A DNA stretch of 64,000 nucleotides from the NCBI GenBank assembly GCA_963662175.1, contig OY759216.1, forward strand, positions 41,743,087-41,807,086. Direction: 5' to 3'. Shown in pieces: positions 9,435 to 20,924 of the stretch. The notes under the pieces are model-generated. The model was not told the origin of the DNA. It made no database searches and saw only the letters and a program-made list of their open reading frames with translations. Position 1 is the stretch's first letter, and every line of letters starts with the position of its first letter. Source of the stretch: Aradus depressus (taxonomy: Eukaryota > Arthropoda > Insecta > Hemiptera > Aradidae). The position numbers were made by a program, and so were the translations under genes.

Positions 9435-10290
9435 GACACTCGTTCACCGAGTCGTCGGGGAATAAGACCTGACTGTTGCTGTGGTCGACTAAGAGCGACT
9501 GCCGCCGACCATCTGCGACGACCGACGGTCACTCCCAGCCCACCTTAATTTCCATGGCGCGCCAAGAGAGCTCGGGATAAATGTGCGCTCTCTGTCTGTA
9601 TTTCGGTGGGGCGACTGCAGCCACGGCGGTGGTCGCCCCCGGCGCAGATTCAGAGTGCGTTTCTTCTTTCTCCGCCAGGGGGCGACAAATTGGCTGAGCA
9701 CTGGGTAGCCGGTTTCCGTCACCAGCTGCCATAGGTCATGTCCCAGGTACGATCCCGTCCCGCGAATCAATCCATCCTAGGCTCGTCGTATAGCGGACAT
9801 TCGAGGACCACATGTTCTGCGGTCTCGTATCAGGGATATCCAGTGGTCAGGCAATACCCACATAGAGTCCATGTCAGGTATACCTACTATGGTGGAGACA
9901 GCTACATCTCTTCTGTGGAGAGGCTACTGGAGGCACTCTTGCATAGTGAGCTGAAGCAGGCCCCACCTCACACATTCCCCGAGATCCCACCTCCAGGCTC
10001 CTCCAGCTCTTTCCTTCTTTTACCTTGAGTTACAAGTTCCATCAATAATGTTTTCGGCTCTGAAAAGTGCAAAAGGAGGACTGGGTTATGCCGTCCTTGG
10101 CAATATATCCATCAATTCATTCCCAGGGGCTCCAGAATGTCAAGAGCTTCACTGAAAGAACTGCTTTCTATTAACGAGTAGCACGCTAGTCAATTCAGAA
10201 AATGCGGCTTGCGAGTCTATATAATTTACTACTGGAATCTCTGATGATGGCGATCTCGCTGTCAAAACTTATTTATTTCCCCGACTCCAA
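9435..10290 (-). pseudogene. I/R1-group LINE remnant: RNase H and zinc-knuckle region
   Basis: Read on the minus strand, the end of a non-LTR ORF2 is visible in several broken frames. The RNase H domain shows an EIAIIRDS-like strand near 10240 and the conserved HSGAPGNELMD block (10090-10139; family pattern H-G--GNE-AD). Further on is the C-terminal CX2C...HX4C knuckle: CGYC, then YETAEHVVLECPLYDEPR, interrupted by one stop (9764-9865). The tail continues in another frame (9489-9770). Presence of RNase H plus this knuckle points to the I/R1/LOA group rather than CR1 or Jockey. Frameshifts and stops make it inactive. It lies within 50 bases of SCYL2 exon 10331-10546, on the opposite strand. 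Confidence 0.7.
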
Positions 10291-10330
10291 CGGCAGTTGA
10301 CTTAATGTTAGTATTGACACTTTGTTTCAG

Positions 10331-10546
10331 ATTGTGCATTCGGTGGAAGAGAGCAGTGAGACGCTGGCGTTCGCTTCGGAGCCAGTGCTGGCCAGTTTGG
10401 CCAATATCCTGGCATGGCAGGAACCTGGAGGAGGGGCGGGGGGCGGTCCCTCCACAGGCGCTTCACAGCCCCCGGCCGGGCCCCGACATCCGCACGCCAA
10501 GGAGTACCGCTTTCTCGACATCGAACTTAAATACGGTATTCTTCAG
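10331..10546 (+). CDS. SCYL2: SCYL2 exon: hinge and front of C-lobe
   Basis: A 72-codon phase 0-0 exon between TTTGTTTCAG and GTCAGT. It continues directly from ...KILQ with IVHSVEESSETLAF, then ASEPVLASLANIL (the SCYL2 hinge, human TEPVFASLANVL), and ends KEYRFLDIELKYGILQ (human YKLYDVETKYGLLQ). Between these conserved blocks is a Gly/Pro/Ala-rich insert of about 26 residues encoded by very G+C-rich DNA, longer than the corresponding human loop. The hinge position means this exon forms the nucleotide-pocket edge of the pseudokinase. High conservation in a TE-rich setting marks it as genuine host coding sequence. Confidence 0.92.
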
Positions 10547-11429
10547 GTCAGTATCCTTCATATATTCCATACATTATAGACTGCGTGATACAAGATCGGA
10601 CTCTGAAAAGTTAAAAAGGAGGTAGGTTTAGCATACTAGGTACAAGGCGAAACGCAAATATCTACGTGAGGGTGCTTTTTGATTGAAAAATGGAAGGGAT
10701 AGTTTAAGTGGCGTGCTTGCGGGCACAGCTTGAAGGGTTGGGACCCCGTTGATTCATCATAGTTGTCAATTAATTTTCTTTTTCCAAATCTTGCTCCACC
10801 GAATTGTTTTTTGAATATTCTCGCACCCTTAGCTTGCTTCCAAGACCCGACCTGACCCGATTCAAGTTTGCCTCTCAAATACCCCTATACTCTTGATGAC
10901 GTCCATCCACCATATCTAGGGCATCTTATGACGTGAGCTGCCCAAAGGACCCTCCTTTGTCGTCATCACCAACAATTGATGTTTAGAGAAGATTTTAGAC
11001 AAAGGGAACTGGAACAAGGAAAGAATTATTCAGGTGGGCATTCAAAATATGACGTAAATCTCAAAATCCCCCACGTGTTTAGTTAGGCAACTCTAGGGCA
11101 GGGATGGGCAAACTCTTAAAGATGCGGACCAAATAGGAATATTCAAACCTTGCATGGGCTAAACTAAATAGAAAATAACTGAATGAATTTTTTTATTTAG
11201 GTGATCAACATGAATTTGTTTTGTATGGTTTAATTATATAATGAAAATCTATGCGTTAATAACATTTGGCAAATGAAAAGTAACTTTTGGGATACATTTA
11301 CCCCTTAACGTTTGTTTAAGCAAACAATCTTACAGAAACAGAAAAAGTAGAAAATGTACAGTATTTAGAACATAAAGATGGCTGGAATAGCAGTAACATA
11401 ATCAAAAATTTAAGGGGGAAAACTGAGAG
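10547..11429 (+). other. SCYL2: Start of the ~19-kb SCYL2 intron
   Basis: Donor GTCAGT at 10547. No coding region was recognised. At about 11099 a CAGGGATGGGCAAACT motif resembles the terminal inverted repeat of hAT elements, but its partner end was not found, so it is only a possible hAT end. Confidence 0.4.
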
Positions 11430-11710
11430 TAAAAGTTCATAATATAATGTCCTGAATGAGACGCGGTTTTAAACGAAGTGTTTCGGAACGCACCCCTAAC
11501 TTAAACCTTCTAACACCTTTAACTGATGGTAAGTTATCGTGATATTGCTTGAATTTCCTCCTGATTAAGTCGTCTCAGGTTGTAGCTCCCTGTGTACGAA
11601 CCAGGGGGCGTCCACCGCCATCCTCGTCACCCTATTTTGGAAGGTGTGTATTCTCTTAATTTTTGAATTGGAAGCTGCACCCCACACCTCACACTCCGTA
11701 ATGGATACTC
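11430..11710 (-). pseudogene. Jockey-like LINE ORF2 C-terminal fragment
   Basis: The minus strand encodes WGAASNSKIKRIHTFQNRV and TRMAVDAPWFVHRELQ before a stop. This matches the pattern found after the reverse transcriptase of Jockey-group elements (W--A--S-I--IQ-FQNK-LR---NAPWYV). A shifted frame continues with IRRKFKQYHDNL. The copy is 5' and 3' truncated and frameshifted. Confidence 0.7.
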
Positions 11711-11895
11711 TGGACACTTATCGAATTTCGTGTCGATACATTAATTCTATCGGAAGTTACCGTGTTCATAGACCTTTTTTTTTTTTTTTTTTTTCATTTT
11801 TTGAATCTGTAGGTCAGAAAACATGAACTCTATTGAATTTTTGACCGATTACATAACTTATCCTATACTTCGTACAGCTCAGGAAATAAAAATGT
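11711..11895 (-). repeat. Family C fragment
   Basis: Contains TCGAATTTCGTGTCGATACATTAATTCTATCGGAAGTTACCGTGTTC split over a T-run, then the terminal TTTTTGACCGATTACATAACTTATCCTATACTTCGTACAGCTC section. Confidence 0.65.
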
Positions 11896-12960
11896 ACTGA
11901 GGAGGTTGAAAAGGCAAAAAGGATGACGGATCTCTTCCATCTTGGACACTGAATGCAAGTGAACATAAACACATGCCTCACATCTACAATAGGGTGGAGT
12001 GAAAATGAGTGTTATGAAAATTTTTTTTGAAATTGAAAACGCCTGGGGGCTCAAAAGTTGACCATTGGTGTGAGTAACACTCATGTAAAATTTGGACGAA
12101 ATTCACAATATGTTCTGTCCCCACCAGCGCCATCTATGTTTCACTATAGCGTACTGTAGGTTCCCGAAGGGTTTTTCGGCGTTAACTTTATTCTTGGCAA
12201 AGCTACAATAATTTGTAATATATCAAATTACTCGTCTTTTTACCCTCTACCAAAAGGGTAATGATCTGAAAGGGTAATTCCCAATTTTTTACCGTATTCT
12301 AAACGTAATTTTTTTTCGAAATAGACAATTTCTTAGACAATAACTTATCTGATCTGCAGAGCATTTTTCTGTCTTTCTGATGTATAACCAATCTACTGTG
12401 AGGCGATTCATTTCACCATTCTCGAAATATAGTATGAATTAATTTGCGAATAACAGACACGGCTTAAAAGTCGTATCTGTTATTCGCAAAAACTGACCCG
12501 TAATTCGTATAAATCGAAAAGAATAGTAGATTCTACAGTGAGACTGGTGGCGCAATATCTGTGCAAATGTATCAGTTATCTAGACCATGCCTACATACTT
12601 TGTTTTTTTTTACTAAACAAGAGACCGTAAATTAACAGATGAAAAGAAAATATAATAATCAAAGAAAAAAAGAAAGACATGTGAGTAAATATGAGAGAGG
12701 GAGTCAGGTAGATATTTGTCAATATTTGTTAAAGTTACTGGAGTTTGGCAAAAATCACAAAAAGTGGAGCCACTGTGCTGTGCTAACACAATAAAGCACG
12801 GGGGTGAGTGGCTTGCTTCAGTCTCCTAACTTTGTTTAAAGTCCACAAGCAAACTTATTAGTACCAACCCCCACTCCATATCTACCCTAGCAAGAACATC
12901 CCCTTTTTATATCTCTTTCGTCCGCTCCTATCCTCCCTTCCCAACCAACCACCTGAATAA
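11896..12960. other. Unassigned intron with a 50-bp imperfect palindrome
   Basis: The only structure I can support is an inverted repeat at about 12447-12490: GCGAATAACAGACACGGC opposite GTCGTATCTGTTATTCGC (16 of 18 pairs). The rest is A+T-rich, with no exon or nameable element. Confidence 0.5.
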
Positions 12961-13440
12961 TTTCGAATGTAGGTGGATGAATCACCGGCAATGAACTTCC
13001 ACAGCACGAATTCATCAACTTAAGTTTTCGCTCTCCCTCCAAAACCAATCGACCGTTGGGTCTAAATATCAGAAAAACCCTTAAACTAAATTTTGTGTTG
13101 ATAAATTATTCATTACATCGGCAGTTATTAAAGTTTTTGAGTTGAGTCCCCCCTCTCCTGATCAGCCCTTTTCTTCGACCGATTTTGTGGGAAATTAATA
13201 GATGTCGTACTTATGCAGTTTTGAATTTACACATAAAATTTCTTTGACTATACATTTTTTATAACGGCAATTAATTTGATTGAATGTATCGACACAACAT
13301 TTCGTATGAGGATTCAGAAGCCTCCTATTTAAGCCAACTATCAATTTTTAGCGCAGACGGTCGACTAGAGAGAGAGCGAAAACTTAATTAATTCGTACTA
13401 GAAAAGTACATTGCCGGTGATTCACCAACTTTTTTTTATT
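12961..13440. repeat. Family C: two opposed partial copies
   Basis: From 12970 to 13270 the text runs in minus orientation (GTGGATGAATCACCGGCAATG..., CGACCGTTGG..., TACATCGGCAGTTATTAAAG, GGGAAATTAATAGATG). From 13265 to 13435 it runs in plus orientation (TTGATTGAATGTATCGACACAACATTTCG, TATGAGGATTCAGAAGCC, CATTGCCGGTGATTCACC). The locus is therefore an inverted pair. Confidence 0.65.
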
Positions 13441-13944
13441 ATAAATAAAATAAAAATAAAAAAAAAGTATTTTTCTTTTTTGAGTAACTTCTAAATATGC
13501 ATTTCCTTTCCCACGTTTGTATTATTTTTTTTATTTTCGACCCCTCAAAACACTTCCGGAGTTATGGACACCTACTGAAACACCCCTGTATATGCAGATT
13601 ATCTCGCTAATCCTCAACTAAGGAAGTAAGACTAAAAGAGGTTAAAATTTACCTCATATCTCTTTATATCCATCTTTGTATTTTCCGTATTTTCTCATAC
13701 TCTGTTTTCATTTTCTCACCTTTCACTATTACTCCTTTTTTCCCCATTCTTTTTCATTTTTTTCATAGATTAATAGGTAAGAATATTGCTTCTCTATTCA
13801 ATTCCAAAGTAGGTTTTTCTTTTTCGTCCAACGTAAATAGTTGATTGTAGTAGGTAGTGTATTTTTCATTCTTATGAATTTATTATTTATTTATTGTGTC
13901 CTTGAGGTATCTTATAAGAGATGTCAAAGAGAAAACAAATATTT
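13441..13944. other. A+T-rich spacer
   Basis: Homopolymer-rich DNA without a recognisable gene or element. Confidence 0.4.
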
Positions 13945-14132
13945 GCTATACCAACCACATTTGTACACATCTGTCCCTCCCCTGCATTCTCTCAAATCCA
14001 TTTCATACTGACATTATTGGGTATATGAAAGTAATGTGATGGCATCATTGTTTTTTTTTGTTTCATTGTTCAGTGTCATTCTGAGGGTGACTGAAATAGA
14101 TTTGAGAGGAGAGAGGGGGAGGGGGAGTAATC
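13945..14132. repeat. Fold-back MITE-1 copy
   Basis: Starts ATACCAACCACATTTGTACA, contains CTCAAATCCATTTCATACTG, and returns as the approximate reverse complement GAAATAGATTTGAGAGG...GGTACAAATTT. Same family as 14785-15035 and 19243-19455. Confidence 0.7.
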
Positions 14133-14394
14133 GGTACAAATTTAATTAATTAAAAAATATATACATATATATATATATTTTTTTTTTTCTTCATGTTTTA
14201 TCCTTTTTAATAAAATTCAAAATATATAAAAAAAAAATATTTTTAAATTTTTTGCTATGCGTTACAATTTAAATACTTGGAAAATATTCCTTACTGACTT
14301 ACAGGTTGGCCGGAATATATGCTGAAAACCGTCCTGTAATGTCGTTTTGAAACACATATTTTTAGCCAGTTGTCCTTTAACCGCTAAGGTGTGG

Positions 14395-14500
14395 TGGCTT
14401 GTACCACTGATGGTGACGCTGTTGCATTGAAAACCGGTTCTGGTCAATAATAAAACAGTGGGAAGACAACGTCTTTTATTTTTTGAGACATATTTTTAGA
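14395..14500 (+). repeat. PLE-like tail unit with hammerhead-like core
   Basis: Repeats the 1080-1165 unit: CCACTGATGGTGACGCTGTTGC, GAAAACCGGTTCTGGTC, ATAAAACAGTGGGAAGACAACG. The short arms CCACTG and CAGTGG enclose the core. One base differs in the CTGATGA box (CTGATGG), so this copy would be dead as a ribozyme. Confidence 0.5.
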
Positions 14501-14784
14501 CGTTCCCGTAGTTTTTCCAAAAATGGTTATCCCTATCGAACTTCTGTTTATTAAATTTACAAACGTTGATGTATTCTCAAATTTGAGATATGTCCATAAA
14601 GTCCAAAGTAATAAATAGCTCCCCAATAAATGGAAAATAAATTTCCATAGGTAATATTTCAAGGTAATGTTTAAATTGTATTGCACAGCAACGATTTATA
14701 AAATATATTTTTTTATTATTGGTATTTTTTTTTAAACAAAAAGGAAACAAATTAAGAAAAATAAATTATATGTGAAGTTCTGAA

Positions 14785-15035
14785 CTTTCTTATACCAACC
14801 ACGCTTTTACAAATCACATTTTCTTCCCCTCCCCCTCTCAAACAAATTCATTTCATACTGGATTTAATGGGTATAAGAAAGTCACATTTACACTGTACAA
14901 TGAAAGTAAGAAAACCGCTGACGCCAGCTCATTATGTACCTACTCATAATATGGGTATTCATATACAGTAATGCCAGTTTGATATGAAATTGAGAGTGGG
15001 GTGGTGGAAGGAGTGTAAGAAAGTCTTGTAATGGC
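14785..15035. repeat. Fold-back MITE-1 copy
   Basis: TTTCTTATACCAACCACGC, then CTCAAACAAATTCATTTCATACTGG and GGGTATAAGAAAGT; the opposite arm is TGATATGAAATTGAGAGTGGGG and GTGTAAGAAAGTC. Fold-back structure without a gene. Confidence 0.7.
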
Positions 15036-15199
15036 CACATCACATATATTTTTCAATATGTTCACAGGAATGTCTATTTCCTTAGATATCCCACAAAGAC
15101 AGATGACACTCTACCAAAACCACATCCATCATTCTAGTCAAATTCAGCTCCCATAGCCCTCAGCAGTCCTAATATATATTGCAGAACAGAGGGTTGTGA

Positions 15200-15868
15200 G
15201 TTATCCGGAAGCTGGGCCTACAACACTATACATCCGGAAGCTAGACATACAACACTATACATCCGGGAGCTAGACATACAACAGTATACATCCGGAAGCT
15301 AGACATACAACACTATACATCTGGAAGCTAGACATACAACACTATACATCCGGAAGCTGGACATACAACAGTATACATCCGGAAGCTAGACATACAACAC
15401 TATACATCCGGAAGCTAGACATACAACAGTATACATCCGGAAGCTAGACATACAACACTATACATCCGGAAGCTGGACATACAACAGTATAGATCCGGAA
15501 GCTAGACATACAACAGTATACATCCGGAAGATAGACATACAACAGTGTACATCCGGAAGCTAGACATACAACAGTATACATCCGGAAGCTAGACATACAA
15601 CAGTATACATCCGGAAGCTGGACATACAACAGTATACATCCGGAAGCTAGACATACAACAGTATACATCCGGAAGATAGACATACAACATTGTACATCCG
15701 GAAGCTAGACATACAACACTATACATCCGGAAGCTAGACATACAACAGTATACATCCGGAAGCTAGACATACAACAGTATACATCCGGAAGCTAGACAAA
15801 CAACACTATACATCTGGAAGGTAGACATACAACACTACACATTCGGAAGCTACGCATACATCCGGAAG
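15200..15868. repeat. 29-bp minisatellite, about 23 copies
   Basis: Tandem units of ACATCCGGAAGCTAGACATACAACAGTAT, with common variants AGTAT/ACTAT, GCTAG/GCTGG and CCGG/CTGG. Units at both edges are more divergent than the middle, the usual profile of an array growing by unequal exchange. The reading frame across it (minus strand, repeated LPDVYCCMS-type text) is a consequence of a 29-bp period, not a protein gene. Confidence 0.95.
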
Positions 15869-15869
15869 A

Positions 15870-16420
15870 ATTTTAGAAAAGAAAAAAGAAACTCTGCCTT
15901 GGTATTGAATTTACGGTACAATCCACTTATCTCAAAAGAAAAGGAACTTTGAGAGGCCAGCAGAAAGAGGTTTGCCAGAATAAAAAAATAATTGAGTACG
16001 GGACAAAATGAAATTTATTGTCTGTCTCTTTTCGCTGTTTGTACAAACTGTCTTGGAAAAGAAATTCCAGTTATGGATAATTTAGTTGGTACATACAAAC
16101 AGCAAAAGTGTCAATAATTTTTATTAATAATGAATGACGTTTTATTGCCTCCAATGATTAGATTGAATATTGTTACTAACTGAATCATTTCTATTTGGAC
16201 ATTTGACTCCATTTTGTAACTTTAATATTTGAATTTTCTCTTGTTTATTTGTAATAACCGTATTATTGCTCTTTATTGTTTCGGGTGCACTTTTGTAATA
16301 ACCGATGTATTTATTGAGTTTGATGCAATGTTTTTGTGTGCAATCATTCAAGTGATGTATATAGTAGTTTTCTTTATGTTTTACTTAGTTACGTCATATT
16401 TTACATAAGAAATTCGTTGT
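15870..16420. other. Unassigned intron
   Basis: No exon, TIR or repeat could be named between the minisatellite and the next family C fragment. Confidence 0.4.
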
Positions 16421-16490
16421 TGAGTTTTCACAGGAATTTCACGATTTCCGACCCCCTGATTTTGTAAATTATGACGACTACACTCTGACG
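16421..16490 (+). repeat. Family C fragment (leading end)
   Basis: TTGTTGAGTTTTCACAGGAATTTCACGATTTCCGACCCCCTGATT matches the leading end of family C as seen at 54424-54475 and 63940-63990. Confidence 0.6.
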
Positions 16491-17215
16491 GTCATCTGAC
16501 CGGTCTTTGGTATAAGATTTTTGATTTTCGAATTATTTGTATATGTCTATTTTATTTATAAATAAATAAAGACTTAATAATGATAATAATTACGTATATT
16601 CTGAAGATTTTTCTATTTTACTCCCAGCATCCTCGTTCTACATGTTGCTGCCTTTTCTTTGCTTTAAAACATTCAAACTACAACATCCTTATTATATTTA
16701 TTTTTTATTGAAGGACTACAGAGATTGTGACTATCAATGCTATTTGCCTCTTCCAATGCTATTTCCTGCCTTGGACAGGTTCAGCTTCCAATAAGAAGTC
16801 ATGTCACGTCTGGCCCGGTACAAAGACGTTTCCTCCGACCTTGTGTAAAGCGATATTTTAGGAGTTTGAAGTGGGAGCCTGTGGTCTGGGTTATATATCC
16901 TGTAGGATGGGTTTACACCAAATCTCCTATTTCCCTATAGAGCCCTGGCTATAGAAGGGCCTCCTCTCGCTGCCCGTGAATTAGGTCGACATGAGTGCCC
17001 TCTCCAGACCTACCTACACACCAAAGCCCTGAACTGCCATTTCCTTTGACTTAAAATTCTTCCTTTTTTACTTTTTTCTCATTTGTATTCAAATCCCCAT
17101 AGATTGATTTTGAAACTGTTTTACAAAAAGTTTTTTTTTTTTTAAACAAGACGTGCACGGGGTGTCACACCCACTTTGGAAGGATGACGGACTGTTCGCT
17201 TAATATATATACGAA
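16491..17215. other. Unassigned intron
   Basis: Mixed composition, with a slightly G+C-richer block at 16780-17010. That block contains a 67-codon open frame without any recognisable motif; I do not call it a gene. Confidence 0.35.
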
Positions 17216-18690
17216 GTATTCACTCCCCACGAGGACTTAAGAGACGGCTAACATACAGACCGATTACTGGCACAACTTACCATATTCGTACTAATGAAGT
17301 CGACTCATTAAGAGCTCCTTTTACGCAAATCTCCAGATTATGATTTCATCTTAGTATCTTGTAGATACTACGACAGCTACCGAGAAAAGGACTAATTTAC
17401 CTGACGAACTTATACGAAACTACCATGACTATGTTTTGGAAAATATCAATAGTAAGGAGGATTCTGAAGCTAGGAAAACCCCCAGACCAGGCCTCGTCAT
17501 ACCGACCTATAAGTCTGCTTCCTGTGATATCTAAATCACTAGAGAGACTTCTACTGGACAGACTGACTTGCATTACTGCACAAGACAACCTTCTACCAGA
17601 TCATCAATTCTGTTTTTGACAAAGACATTGATTATGTCGATTGATTAGCGATTATATCGCCAGAACTATGAATGAATAACGTTTTGCATAGGCGTATTTT
17701 TTATGACGTTGAAAAAGCTTCTAATCGTGTTTGGCACCCGGACCTGCTCTACACACTTAAAACTCATCTTTCACAATCCTATATTTTAATTCTTAAATCG
17801 TTCCTAGAGAACAGAAACTTTCATTGAATCTTTTGAAGATTATACCTGAATTTCCCCTCAGTCCCTTGCTCTTTTCTCTCTACACATCACACATTCCACA
17901 ATACAACACACATTCTCTCAACACACTCAGATCCAACACTAGCAAGCTCATACTCACAGTGACATTTACACCTGCCAACAGATTGAGCCAACAAATGGAG
18001 AATAAAAAATAATAGAGACAAATCCCAGCAAACCACATTCACTCTCAGACACAACACTTGTCCACCAGTTTACATTAATTCCTGCGTCCGACACAGTCTC
18101 ATATCTAGAATGTCATTTACGTTCAACTTGGACAACCCTCATAAAACGGAAAGGCATAGACCTCAAAAAACGATTTGGACGACTGAAATCAATCATCGGA
18201 TGACCATCGACATTATCACTTGAGAGTAAACTTTTGATATACAACACCATACTAAAACCCATCTGGAACCCATAATGAAACTCATCCGGCATCGAAATAT
18301 GGGAATCAGCCGAAAAATCAAATTTTATACTGTCGCCACATTGCCAATGCGCCATTTTACGTTTCCAATCTCGTATTACATAATGACCTTAACATCCCAT
18401 TTGTACCCTCTGTTATCACGGACACGCTATGAGAATTTTCACGTCAAACTCCATCATCACGCCAATCCACTTATTCAACATTTATCCAAAAACATTCTCC
18501 CTACAAATCCACCACGACCGTTAAGCAGGCATGGCAAAAGGACCTACTCCAGGACTATCCTGGACTCCTGGTCACGTACCTCAGCAGATGTCATTGCTCG
18601 CGAATCAACCCACTTGCTAATGACAAATTACATGTTGTTGTAAATAACTAAGTACTCAATCTTTTTTTATGAAAAAAATAAAATTCAATT
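17216..18690 (+). pseudogene. Jockey-like LINE reverse transcriptase remnant
   Basis: In order along the plus strand and across several frames: GKPPDQASSYRPISLLPVIS, then SLERLLLDRL (17470-17570; RT domain 1-2); FYDVEKASNRVWHPDLLYTLK (about 17700-17765; the F-D---AFD-VWH block with AFD decayed to ASN); PLSPLLFSLYTSHIPQ (about 17850-17905; the PQGS-LSP block with PQGS lost). No intact YADD is visible. Downstream is the C-terminal region to about 18640, ending in ATGAAAAAAATAAAATTCAATTCA. Several stops and shifts make it inactive. The element is otherwise near full length for the RT part. Confidence 0.8.
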
Positions 18691-18724
18691 CAGAGAATGT
18701 TTTCTACCTCCAACTTTCCGTAAA

Positions 18725-19010
18725 TCACACCAACCCTAGCTAGACGAAGTATAGGAGAAGTTATGTAATTGAGCAAAAATTAGATTTTGATTTTTCACTG
18801 GAATTTTATGTTTTCCGACCCCCTGATCTCAATAAAGAAAATAAAAATATCGGTTTGTCTGTGTGTTTATGTATTTCTGTGAACACGATAACTCCCAATG
18901 GAATGGTGTACCCACTTGAAATTTTATATTTAAATTCAAAACCCCATAAGTACGACACCTGTTGATTTCCCGAGAAATCAAATTTATGGGTGCCTACTCT
19001 CATTGCTATG
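18725..19010 (+). repeat. Family C copy
   Basis: Leading end ACGAAGTATAGGAGAAGTTATGTAATTG, AATTTTATGTTTTCCGACCCCCTGATC, GTGAACACGATAACTCCCAATGG, GAAATTTTATATTTAAATTCAAAACCCC, then ATTTCCCGAGAAATC. Confidence 0.7.
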
Positions 19011-19242
19011 GAACGAGAGTAATTTTAAAAACACTTCTAGAAAATGTCTATGTATTTTACATAGATAGGACTCCAGACGCTAGGGTCCAACGGAACTCTC
19101 GGTCGTCTATCTCTTTACCTGTCACACAAACATATTTCCTATACTATAAGTGGCAGTGATGTGAAATATAGACTGAATGTGTAAAGATATGTCCCCAACA
19201 TATAGATAATATTCTGTAAAAATATGTCATCTGGCCATAACA

Positions 19243-19455
19243 GGACTTTCTTATACCAACCACTGTTGTACAGATCACTCACCCCCACTCCACCCTCTCA
19301 AATTCATTTTATACTTGCATTACTGGTCATGTAAAAGTAAGGTGTTGGTGTCAGCAGTCTTTTTTTCGACTTTCTTTATGACTTCCGAGTATGAAATGAA
19401 TTTGAGATGGGGAGGGATCTGTACAAAAGTAGTTGATATAAGAAAGTCCCTTTAT
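19243..19455. repeat. Fold-back MITE-1, most complete copy
   Basis: Outer arms GGACTTTCTTATACCAACCAC and GTAGTTGATATAAGAAAGTCC are inverted. Inner arms ACAGATCACTC.../...GGGATCTGTACA and CTCAAATTCATTTTATAC/GTATGAAATGAATTTGAG are also inverted, so nearly the whole 210 bp folds back with a small loop near 19345-19370. There is no coding sequence. Partial relatives lie at 31640-31705 and 39465-39492. Confidence 0.8.
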
Positions 19456-20095
19456 TGCCCCCTTTTATAAGAAACTACTAATAATAAAAATAAATTATAT
19501 TAATATTATTTATACTCTTTATTATTCACATTTTAGACATTAAAGTATTTTCTACAGAAATTTATTGTACATTCTTTGGAACGCATAAATTGAGCTAACA
19601 TATAAAAAACTTAGATTCAATATATCATTTTTGGACGGTTTTCGGCTTATATCTCGCAAACTGGGCTACCCTATCTATTTCAAAAACATTTATATTAAGA
19701 GATTTTTGATCAGATCATAAATACAAGTGGTATCTTATAAAATTCCTCTGCTATTGGCAAAAATAATATTAATTTTTAAGAGAAGTTATTTTGTATTCAT
19801 TTACTTCTCATTTATTCACCCTGAAGAATGATAGAATAAAAAAAAAAATGGGTGAACATTTAGGGCATACAAACCGGGCCTTCGTAAAAAGTATTTTATA
19901 TAAAATGCATCTCTAAGTATTTTTTCTCTACTGGACAGAATGTTACTCTTTGTTTCATCTTCACAGTTGGACCTCTGACTTTATTTATAATTTTGATTTA
20001 ACTCATTATTGTTATTATTGTTTACACTATTATTCTTACTTTGTTTTCTCAAAACATTTTTGTTTTTCTTTTATTTTTCACTAGTTTATTTTCAT
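19456..20095. other. Unassigned A+T-rich intron
   Basis: Nothing recognised. Confidence 0.4.
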
Positions 20096-20410
20096 TAGAA
20101 TAGAATAGAATAGTTTTTTGTTTATCGGCGTCCAATGACAAAGATTTCTGACGCCTTTAACTCGATTAAATTAGATCTATGAGGTGTGTTGTTTTCATCG
20201 TGTTTAGGACGGCTTCAATAGATGAGTTGTCGTCTCCGAGCATCTCATGTAGGTCCCTTTTATGCAAACCCATGGCCTTTAGTATATCCTCATATCCAGG
20301 GCACTCCTCCAGGATGTGGCTTACTGTGAGAGGCCAGGCCCCACACCCGCCACAGCTCGGGGCCATCGCCCTGGTTATGAGGTGGCCATGGGTTAGGCGA
20401 TTCATTAGTT
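20096..20410 (-). pseudogene. I/Jockey-group LINE C-terminal fragment
   Basis: The minus strand (20166-20405) encodes NRLTHGHLITRAMAPSCGGC, then PLTVSHILEECPGYED and a 30-residue tail to a stop. RLTHG...CX2C...LTV-HIL--CP is the C-terminal knuckle found at the end of ORF2 in I-factor and related LINEs. The 3' UTR ends in an (ATTCT)n-like tail, seen as AGAATAGAATAGAATAG at 20097-20113. The single surviving frame is open over its whole length but is 5' truncated. Confidence 0.75.
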
Positions 20411-20600
20411 TTTTCCATTAAAATTTATATTCATTTAATTAATCCATTTCTTTTTCTTCTTTATTCTCAATTCGTTGAAATGTGTATTCTTTTGTATATC
20501 TTCTTATGTAATTATTCTTATGTAATTATTCAGAGCGATTATTCTGACGTATGCCCCAGAATAAAGATTATTTTTCATTTTCATTTAATGCATATTTGCT
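20411..20600 (+). repeat. LINE 3'-UTR fragment
   Basis: Ends in GCCCCAGAATAAAGATTATTTTTCATTTTCATTT, matching the 3' end of the CR1/L2-like LINE at 23411 (reverse complement). It also has the internal small repeat CTTATGTAATTATT twice. Confidence 0.55.
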
Positions 20601-20639
20601 CTGTTCACTTTTATTAATTTATTTTGTTATATTAGGTAT

Positions 20640-20905
20640 TTATATAGATATAGTTAGTTAACTAACTATAGATATATTTATTTTCGTATATTTATTCATA
20701 ATTAAGCTGTTCACTTAAATTTTTTATTTATCTTTATTTATTGTGGTCTAGTTTATCCACTGTAGCACTATTTTATTTATTTTTGTATTTTTTCTGATAT
20801 CTTATTTAATTGTTTATTTTCTTTTTGACTCTCAATATGTATTTATTCTTAGGAGATCTCGGTCCCAGAATAGTAAAATTTATTTTCATTTTCATTTTAA
20901 TTTTC
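20640..20905 (+). repeat. LINE 3'-UTR fragment (CR1/L2-like family)
   Basis: Shares TATTTATTCTTAGGAGATCTCGGTCCCAGAATA, then AAATTTATTTTCATTTTCATTTT with the LINE 3' end at 23411-23470 (minus strand). A 3'-only copy typical of aborted reverse transcription. Confidence 0.7.
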
Positions 20906-20924
20906 TCTACATCTTTTATTTTAG

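Noticed and set aside
11099..11114. hAT element starting CAGGGATGGGCAAACT
   Set aside because: No partner end or 8-bp duplication could be found, so only noted.
15444..15683. Repetitive 79-codon frame in the 29-bp array
   Set aside because: A 29-bp period makes the frame rotate through all phases; no protein gene.
16737..16940. 67-codon open frame
   Set aside because: No recognisable motif, no homologous neighbour, composition similar to flanking non-coding DNA.
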